A stretch of DNA of 49,231 nt from the NCBI GenBank assembly GCA_017453335.1, contig JAFTKI010000037.1, positions 1 to 49,231 of the forward strand, given 5' to 3'. Both the position numbers and the translations under genes were made by a program. The DNA is from Clostridia bacterium. Lineage in GTDB: Bacteria; Bacillota_A; Clostridia; Oscillospirales; CAG-272. Below, in pieces: positions 44,598-49,231 of this stretch (position 1 is the first letter of the stretch; every line of letters starts with the position of its first letter). Below the pieces are notes generated by a model. That model had not been told where the DNA came from. It did no database searches and saw only the letters and a program-made list of their open reading frames with translations.

Positions 44598-45752
44598 TTA
44601 TTTCTTATCGAAATCCATCTTCAACTGCGTGTCAAGCTCCTTGCGGTGCTTCTCCATCAAGCTTTGGATGCGCTTAACGGGATTGAGCAACGAGCTGATG
44701 GTTGCATCATCGTTCAAGGAATCGATCAGATATGCAACGTATTTGCACATATTAACGTCTACGAACCAGGGCTTCTCAAGCAGCTCGGGACGGCGGTAGA
44801 TCAGGTTGGTGCAAAGCACTCTGTCAAATACCCCCTCCTTGAATGCCTTATCGAAGTTTGCATACCCTTCGGTGAACAGGCCAAAGGTTGCGCAGCAGAA
44901 TACACGGTTTGCCCCGCGCTCCTTGAGCTGCTTGCAAACGTCCAGCATGGAATCGCCCGAAGAGATCATGTCATCAACGACGATCGCATCCTTACCGTGC
45001 AGATCCTGTCCGAGGTACTCATGCGCCTCGATGGGATTTCTGCCGTTGATTACGATGGAATAGTTTCTTCTCTTGTAGAACATACCGATGTCAAGTCCCA
45101 GCACCGAGCTATAGTACATCGAACGGGACATAGCGCCTTCATCGGGAGAGATGATTGCCATGTGATCCTTATCGATCTGTACATCGGGAACCGCGCGAAC
45201 CAGCGCCTTAATCATCTGATACGTGGGCTGAACGTTGTCAAAGCCCGAAAGCGGAATTGCATTGGAAATACGAGCATCGTGCGCGTCAAAGGTAAGAATG
45301 TTGGACACACCCATGCCAACCAGCTCCTGCAGCATCAATGCGCAGTCCAAGGACTCTCGTCCCGAACGCTTATGCTGTCTGCCCTCATAAAGCATCGGCA
45401 TGATAACGGTGATGCGCTTTGCCTTTCCTCCGATCGCCGCAATGATTCTCTTCAGATCGGCATAGTGATCATCGGGACTCATCGGAACGTTCTGACCGTA
45501 CATTTTGTAGGTTACACCGTAATTGAAAACGTCGCAAATGATGTAAACGTCTTTTCCGCGCATGGATTCGTGAATGATCGCTTTTCCTTCGCCCGAGCCG
45601 AATCTGGGACAATCGGCAGATGCCAAAAATCCGTTCTCGCTCTGACTTCCGTGTCTGCGCCATTCCTTGAGATAGTTGTCTACCTGGTTGCAAAAGGTCT
45701 CACAGCCCTTCATGCCGATTACGGTAAGTTCGCCGCAGTTGTTGTACTTCAT
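44598..45752 (-). CDS. prs: Ribose-phosphate pyrophosphokinase
   Basis: From ATG 45752 (GGAGG nine bases before) the product has 384 residues, longer than the usual 310-320 because of an N-terminal extension and a long C-terminal helical part. The PRPP-binding loop is DAIVVDDMISSGDSM, and MPMLYEGRQHKRSGRESLDC is the flexible ATP/ribose-phosphate loop region; HDARISNAIPL and SPDEGAMSRS complete the pattern. The enzyme makes PRPP for nucleotide, histidine and tryptophan synthesis. It lies 84 bp behind rhamnulokinase on the same strand and probably shares its transcript. Confidence 0.93.
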   Translation of the reverse strand: MKYNNCGELTVIGMKGCETFCNQVDNYLKEWRRHGSQSENGFLASADCPRFGSGEGKAIIHESMRGKDVYIICDVFNYGVTYKMYGQNVPMSPDDHYADLKRIIAAIGGKAKRITVIMPMLYEGRQHKRSGRESLDCALMLQELVGMGVSNILTFDAHDARISNAIPLSGFDNVQPTYQMIKALVRAVPDVQIDKDHMAIISPDEGAMSRSMYYSSVLGLDIGMFYKRRNYSIVINGRNPIEAHEYLGQDLHGKDAIVVDDMISSGDSMLDVCKQLKERGANRVFCCATFGLFTEGYANFDKAFKEGVFDRVLCTNLIYRRPELLEKPWFVDVNMCKYVAYLIDSLNDDATISSLLNPVKRIQSLMEKHRKELDTQLKMDFDKK

Positions 45753-45836
45753 AGTAAGTTGCCTCCGTTTTTTATCGTTTTTCTTTATCGTCCCCAATTA
45801 TCGGTACCCCGTACCAACCTAACAGGTAAATTTTCG

Positions 45837-47309
45837 TCAGTTGAGAGCACAAAATCTTGCGTATGCTTCATCCCACATATCTCTTTCGGAGGTGGGAGCA
45901 TATTGTTGAACCCCGAACGAAGCCGAAACGATCTCTCGCGCTTCCGACAGGTTTGCAACCTCGCCCACGGCAATTGCCTGCATCATCAGGTTTCCGATCG
46001 CTGTTGCTTCCTCGGGACCTGCGCATACGGGAATTCCGCAAGCATCGGCGGTCATCTGAGACAGGAACTTATCCTTGGTTCCGCCGCCGACAACGTGGAT
46101 CACTTTTGCCTTTCTGCCCATCAGAGTCTCGATCGACTCGGCAGTTTTGCGATATTTCAAAGCAAGACTTTCGTAAATGCAACGAATCACCTCACCAACC
46201 GTTTCGGGAACAGGCTGTCCCGTGCGGCGGCAATATTCGCGCACACGCTCGGGCATATTTCCGGGAACGCCGAAGGATGCGTCATCGGGATCGATCAAGC
46301 TGCGCAGAGGCTTGCATTCCTTTGCCCACGCTTCCATTTGCGCAAAGCTGTATTCCTTGCCCTCACGCTTCCATTGACGTCTGGATTCCTGGATCAACCA
46401 GAGTCCCATGATGTTTTTCAGGAAACGAATGGTCTTCATCGCACCGCCCTCGTTGGTAAAGTTGAGTGCTCGGGAAGCATCGTTGATCAACGGCTCCTTC
46501 AGCTCGGTTCCCATCAGAGACCAGGTTCCGCTACTGATATAGATGAAGTCCTCCTCGGTTGTAGGAACAGCGATAACCGCGCTTGCGGTATCGTGAGAAG
46601 CGACCGTAAGTACGTCGGCATCAAGCTTTCCCGTTTCCTCCTGTACCTGAGGGAGAAGCTTACCGACACGGTATCCGGGTTGAACGATCTTGCCGAACAG
46701 ACGGCTCGGAATATTTAATTTGTCCAAAAGATCAAATGCGTAGTCTCGCTTTGCCGCATCCAGCAAGGCACCTGTGGAAAGAATGGTATATTCGTTCGCC
46801 ATATTTCCCGTGAGGAAATAGTTGAGCAGATCGGGAATGTTCAGTAATCGCTCTGCCTTATCAAACACCGAAGGATCCTCTCTGAGGTCTGCCGCCAACT
46901 GGTAGATGGTGTTGAAATTGAGCGTTTGGATTCCTGCGGTTTGATAGAGCTTCTCGGCGGGAATGTATCCCGAAACATAATCAACAATGTCTGCCGTTCT
47001 GGTATCACGGTAATGCGTGGGATTGGCAAGCATTCTTCCGTGGCGATCCATCAGCGCATAGTCAACGCCCCATGTATCGATACCGATCGAAGCAACCTTG
47101 TCGCCGTCCAGCACGGTTTTGGTGACCGATTGCTTGATCTCGTGGAAGATCCGCAAAATATCCCAGTACATTCTGCCATTCGTGATCACGGGATCGTTTG
47201 AAAAACGGTGATTCTCGCGCAAAGACAACCGATTTCCGTCAAAGGAACCAACAATTCCTCTGCCGCTGGATGCGCCCAAGTCAATGGCGAGCATTTTTAA
47301 TTCAGCCAT
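45837..47309 (-). CDS. rhaB: Rhamnulokinase
   Basis: The 490-residue FGGY-family kinase starts at ATG 47309, five bases after AGGAGG. An upstream in-frame ATG (47342) would put the ribosome site inside the gene. Signatures are MLAIDLGASSGRGIVG, SIGIDTWGVDYALMD, the YISSGTWSLMGTE ATP-binding block and VVGGGTKDKFLSQM. It phosphorylates L-rhamnulose. No isomerase or aldolase of the rhamnose pathway is in the window. AraB-like xylulokinase is the alternative, but the IDTWGVDYAL form favours RhaB. Confidence 0.87.
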   Translation of the reverse strand: MAELKMLAIDLGASSGRGIVGSFDGNRLSLRENHRFSNDPVITNGRMYWDILRIFHEIKQSVTKTVLDGDKVASIGIDTWGVDYALMDRHGRMLANPTHYRDTRTADIVDYVSGYIPAEKLYQTAGIQTLNFNTIYQLAADLREDPSVFDKAERLLNIPDLLNYFLTGNMANEYTILSTGALLDAAKRDYAFDLLDKLNIPSRLFGKIVQPGYRVGKLLPQVQEETGKLDADVLTVASHDTASAVIAVPTTEEDFIYISSGTWSLMGTELKEPLINDASRALNFTNEGGAMKTIRFLKNIMGLWLIQESRRQWKREGKEYSFAQMEAWAKECKPLRSLIDPDDASFGVPGNMPERVREYCRRTGQPVPETVGEVIRCIYESLALKYRKTAESIETLMGRKAKVIHVVGGGTKDKFLSQMTADACGIPVCAGPEEATAIGNLMMQAIAVGEVANLSEAREIVSASFGVQQYAPTSERDMWDEAYARFCALN

Positions 47310-47347
47310 ACATTCCTCCTGTGAAGAACCGTAAATTTTCATATTAG

Positions 47348-47375
47348 ATTATAGCACATCTCTCCCCCATTTGCA
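47348..47375 (-). promoter_or_regulatory. Promoter of the rhaB-prs unit
   Basis: On the minus strand TATAAT with an extended TG(C); the -35 region (ATGCAA) is weak. The 28 bp here match the tRNA-Ser promoter at 47512-47539 in 24 positions, in inverted orientation. Confidence 0.72.
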
Positions 47376-47476
47376 TGAACATTCTGTGAACGAACCGTCT
47401 CTTTTACACAGAAAGCGACAAAAAAATACACAAAAACATCACATCAAAAACGCTCAAAAAAGTACCGTTTTTTGCA

Positions 47477-47539
47477 GAAAAAATAAAAAAGAAAAATTTG
47501 AAAAAAGGGCTTGCAATTTGGAAAGAGATGTGCTATAAT
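47477..47539 (+). promoter_or_regulatory. Strong promoter with UP-like A-tracts upstream of tRNA-Ser
   Basis: TTGCAA (47511-47516), 17 bp, TATAAT (47534-47539) with an extended TGC. Just upstream, 47477-47508 is nearly all A with short interruptions, like an UP element of stable-RNA promoters. The stretch 47376-47476 is A-rich and holds no gene that I can see. Confidence 0.82.
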
Positions 47540-47545
47540 ATTATG

Positions 47546-47574
47546 CGTTGCACATCAGAAGATGATATGCAACG
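47546..47574 (+). other. Hairpin at the predicted 5' end of the tRNA-Ser leader
   Basis: CGTTGCA pairs with TGCAACG and CATC with GATG inside, with an ATA bulge and an AGAA loop. It begins about seven bases after the -10, so it would form the very 5' end of the transcript. Confidence 0.65.
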
Positions 47575-47581
47575 ATTTCAA

Positions 47582-47658
47582 AATACGGAGAAGTACTCAA
47601 GTGGGGACGTTTGCGAGCGCTGCCTGTGGCAGATAAAAGTTCTCATTTGTAGTTTTTT
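47582..47658 (+). other. Copy of the tRNA-Ser 5' end inside a terminator-like fold
   Basis: 47582-47604 repeats exactly the 23 bp at 47675-47697, which include the first 18 bases of tRNA-Ser. TAC and AAGTGGGGAC (47594-47608, with TC bulged) can pair with GTTCTCATTTGTA (47639-47651), 13 bp with three G·U, and six T follow at 47653-47658. Inside is a second stem, CTGCC/GGCAG (47620-47632). This is either a decayed tRNA gene or an attenuator. It is not a complete tRNA. Confidence 0.55.
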
Positions 47659-47679
47659 CGTACAATTTCATAACAATAC

Positions 47680-47770
47680 GGAGAAGTACTCAAGTGGTCG
47701 AAGAGGCGTGACTCGAAATCTCGTAGGGCGTTAACGCGTCGCGTGGGTTCAAATCCCACCTTCTCCGCCA
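47680..47770 (+). tRNA. tRNA-Ser(CGA)
   Basis: The 91-nt class II tRNA has acceptor stem GGAGAAG/CTTCTCC, a 3-bp D-stem CTC/GAG, anticodon loop CTCGAAA (anticodon CGA, reading UCG), a long variable arm of 19 nt, T-arm GTGGG-TTCAAAT-CCCAC, discriminator G and encoded CCA. The anticodon stem CGTGA/TCTCG contains a T·T mismatch at 29-41. Confidence 0.95.
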
Positions 47771-47791
47771 AAGCGGCTATGTCCGCACCCG

Positions 47792-47825
47792 AAGCCGCAA
47801 GGAAACCCTTGCGGCTTTAACTTTT
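47792..47825 (+). terminator. Terminator after tRNA-Ser
   Basis: AAGCCGCAAGG (47792-47802) pairs perfectly with CCTTGCGGCTT (47807-47817), followed by TAACTTTTT. Confidence 0.88.
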
Positions 47826-47847
47826 TAAATCTTGAAAGGAGGCACTT

Positions 47848-48336
47848 ATGGGCTATTTGAATTATGAGTTTTTCGACGAGTTCAAAGCACTCGACAATTT
47901 GTGTAGAGATATCTATGGCAAACCTATAGACAATAAGCTTGGTGTCACCTTATATCTCGAAGATATGGACAGAAAAGCTTACCAAGGAGCTTTTAAAATT
48001 CCCGATTGGACATCTGATTACAACCATTTGAAATCTGCAAGAAACATACGAAACGAGTTAGCACATTCTCGCAATTCAATGACGGTTGATATTTGTTCGC
48101 AGGAAGATATTGATTTTGTTCGTTCATTTAGAACAAAAATATTAAATCAAACAGATCCTATTGCTATGCTGAGAAAACAAGCAGCCCAGCCTCGTCCTTC
48201 TTCAAATTCACAATCAAAACAGCAACCTCAACCAGCCTATACTTACTCTTCCCAAACCAAAACATCCACGGGATGTTTTGGTATTGTAGCATCATTTTTA
48301 ATTGTTGTTGCTTGTATTAGTGCATTTTTATTTTAG
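47848..48336 (+). CDS. Tail-anchored HEPN-like protein of unknown function
   Basis: The 162-residue product starts at ATG 47848, after GAAAGGAGG. Residues 1-105 are helical and contain SARNIRNELAHS (63-74). The Arg68-x4-His73 spacing matches the RxxxxH active-site motif of HEPN domains, many of which are RNases, and the wording of the motif is common in uncharacterised HEPN-like families. A Gln/Ser/Pro-rich linker (about 115-143) follows, then one C-terminal membrane helix (146-161), so the domain should be cytosolic and anchored by its tail. No antitoxin partner lies beside it. It follows the tRNA terminator by 22 bp with no promoter of its own, and is AT-rich, suggesting acquisition. The HEPN call is a motif-level inference. 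Confidence 0.65.
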   Translation: MGYLNYEFFDEFKALDNLCRDIYGKPIDNKLGVTLYLEDMDRKAYQGAFKIPDWTSDYNHLKSARNIRNELAHSRNSMTVDICSQEDIDFVRSFRTKILNQTDPIAMLRKQAAQPRPSSNSQSKQQPQPAYTYSSQTKTSTGCFGIVASFLIVVACISAFLF

Positions 48337-48400
48337 AAACAAGGTGTTTTAAAATGAAAGTCACTATTGAGTTTTGAGAATATTTTATATTATATTGATA

Positions 48401-48433
48401 AAAAAGGAGCCAAAGTCGTTAGCTCCTTTTTCT
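48401..48433. terminator. Bidirectional terminator between the HEPN-like gene and the edge gene
   Basis: AAAAAGGAGC (48401-48410) pairs with GCTCCTTTTT (48422-48431) around an 11-nt loop. Confidence 0.88.
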
Positions 48434-48451
48434 CTGTTTATCTTACGATCT

Positions 48452-49231
48452 TTACATCTCCCAGCTTCCGAGCCAGTCGGAAAACTCGGTGTAGACCGCC
48501 TTCATTTCGGCTGCCAGTTCTTCTCTTGCGGTAAGTGTGAAAACATAATCGCTGGTGCCGAATTTTTCGATATACTGATATTCCTTGGTGTAGTTCCCTG
48601 CTTCCAGTTCGCCCAAGGACCTCTTGGCAAGTGCTTCTGCGCGGTCAATATTGGCAATCAGATCAGCAAAGGCATTGGGATCGACCGCACGAATCTTGTT
48701 TCGCAGTCCTTCAAAATATCCTTCCTTATATCCGTAGTTCCATTGCGCGCCGTCGGTGTAGAGGTAATACTTGGCATCCTCGGCGTGCAGATAATAGCCC
48801 GGAACGGTTTCCCCTTTCTCATTTTCGTAGCTGTTTACGAAATAGGTATCCCAAGCACACAGGAAGTTCACGTAATCGTACATTTTGTAGATATCGTTGA
48901 TCACGTCGCTCTCTGCAAGCTTTTGCCACAGCGCCAGATCCTCAGAAAGATCCTCGGCGCTGATCACCGTATAGGAAGCGTCCACGATCTTGAAATTGAA
49001 CTGATAGCCGTACTCATCGGTAAAGGGCTGGTTCGGATCGGGTGCAACCTCAAGCTTTCCCACCACCTTGATTGCTTGTGCCGTGTAGTCAAACTTCTCT
49101 CCGTTCTTCGGAAAAACCTCCATGGTATTTGAAAGATTGTTGGTATTCGGCTCACAGAACGGGCAGCTTTGGTACGGCAGATTCATCAAAAACATAAACG
49201 AGCCGTCAACGGGCGAGCTGGTTGCCATATA
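48452..49231 (-). CDS. Partial gene: probable exported protein with a CxxC motif, 5' end outside the window
   Basis: The minus-strand frame is open to the window edge, and the 259 visible residues begin in the middle of a domain (YMATSSPVDGSFMFLMNLPYQSCPFCEPN). The ATG at 49228 has no ribosome site in view, so I treat the gene as cut. The visible part has CPFC, a beta-rich stretch (IKVVGKLEVAP ... FNFKIVDASY) like an OB-fold, then a helical C-terminal half. A pattern of this kind is seen in clostridial lipoproteins of unknown function. The C-terminus ends at a bidirectional terminator. I assign no function. Confidence 0.7.
   Translation of the reverse strand, partial: YMATSSPVDGSFMFLMNLPYQSCPFCEPNTNNLSNTMEVFPKNGEKFDYTAQAIKVVGKLEVAPDPNQPFTDEYGYQFNFKIVDASYTVISAEDLSEDLALWQKLAESDVINDIYKMYDYVNFLCAWDTYFVNSYENEKGETVPGYYLHAEDAKYYLYTDGAQWNYGYKEGYFEGLRNKIRAVDPNAFADLIANIDRAEALAKRSLGELEAGNYTKEYQYIEKFGTSDYVFTLTAREELAAEMKAVYTEFSDWLGSWEM

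Noticed and set aside
44592..46718. Plus-strand frame of 708 codons opposite prs and rhaB
   Set aside because: Long antisense frames occur in this codon usage. It crosses the prs terminator side and two well-supported genes on the other strand.
47546..47680. T-box riboswitch
   Set aside because: No T-box consensus sequence or Stem I motifs are present, and the downstream gene is a tRNA rather than a synthetase or amino-acid gene.
47582..47697. Attachment-site repeat of an integrated element
   Set aside because: The 23-bp direct repeats flank only 70 bp without genes, and integrases normally use the 3' half of a tRNA. No integrase lies next to it; the Xer-type gene at 19578 looks chromosomal.
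47498..47734. Open frame of 78 codons overlapping tRNA-Ser
   Set aside because: It begins in the promoter, runs through the leader hairpin and into the tRNA gene, and its apparent Lys/Gly start is promoter sequence.

Overview
The window is a chromosomal segment of a Gram-positive, low-to-moderate GC bacterium, most likely a member of class Clostridia (Bacillota). The evidence is the ctsR-mcsA-mcsB-clpC heat-shock operon with CtsR heptad operators, AddAB instead of RecBCD, sigma-A promoters with 17-bp spacers and AGGAGG ribosome binding sites, and a BofC-like protein behind a sigma-G-like promoter, which would fit a spore-forming lineage. Sequence alone does not support a genus. TGA is an ordinary stop here, because several confident genes end with it.

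Layout. 1-1650 is an AT-rich accessory stretch: an array of mini-hairpins, a broken zinc-ribbon gene, a small lipoprotein and a YcxB-like membrane protein. 1793-6974 (minus) is an operon of an HtrA protease, an OmpR-type regulator, its histidine kinase, an RlmA-like rRNA methyltransferase and a family 2 glycosyltransferase, the last four joined by 4-nt ATGA overlaps. 7166-14754 (plus) is a QueG-like reductase with AddB and AddA. 14866-16020 is an ion-transporter-superfamily permease. 16095-19420 (minus) holds an oxidoreductase, class II fructose-bisphosphate aldolase, a HAD phosphatase and a membrane protein. 19578-20582 is a XerC/D-type recombinase. 20631-24257 (minus) has a membrane protein, dxs and a metallophosphoesterase.

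24420-29190 is the class III stress operon, with three CtsR boxes around one promoter and hairpins before mcsA and clpC. 29300-32343 pairs a membrane-anchored glucosaminidase with a D-amino-acid transaminase. An orphan protein (32368-33288, minus), a MutS-like ATPase (33453-35063), a large unknown membrane protein (35159-36778, minus), a TspO homologue and a class A penicillin-binding protein (minus) follow. 40056-40475 is the BofC-like gene. 40514-44443 (minus) is a short polysaccharide block: initiating sugar transferase, GT4 glycosyltransferase and Wzy/WaaL-like polymerase. prs and rhamnulokinase (minus) come next.

The right end carries a tRNA-Ser(CGA) behind an unusual leader that contains a copy of the tRNA 5' end folded into a terminator-like structure. 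Its promoter is an inverted near-duplicate of the rhamnulokinase promoter. A tail-anchored HEPN-like protein and an incomplete gene cut by the window edge finish the segment. Most of the window is housekeeping. The parts that best repay checking are the mini-hairpin array, the tRNA-Ser leader with its duplicated promoter, the BofC/sigma-G unit, and the unassigned proteins at 32368, 33453 and 47848.
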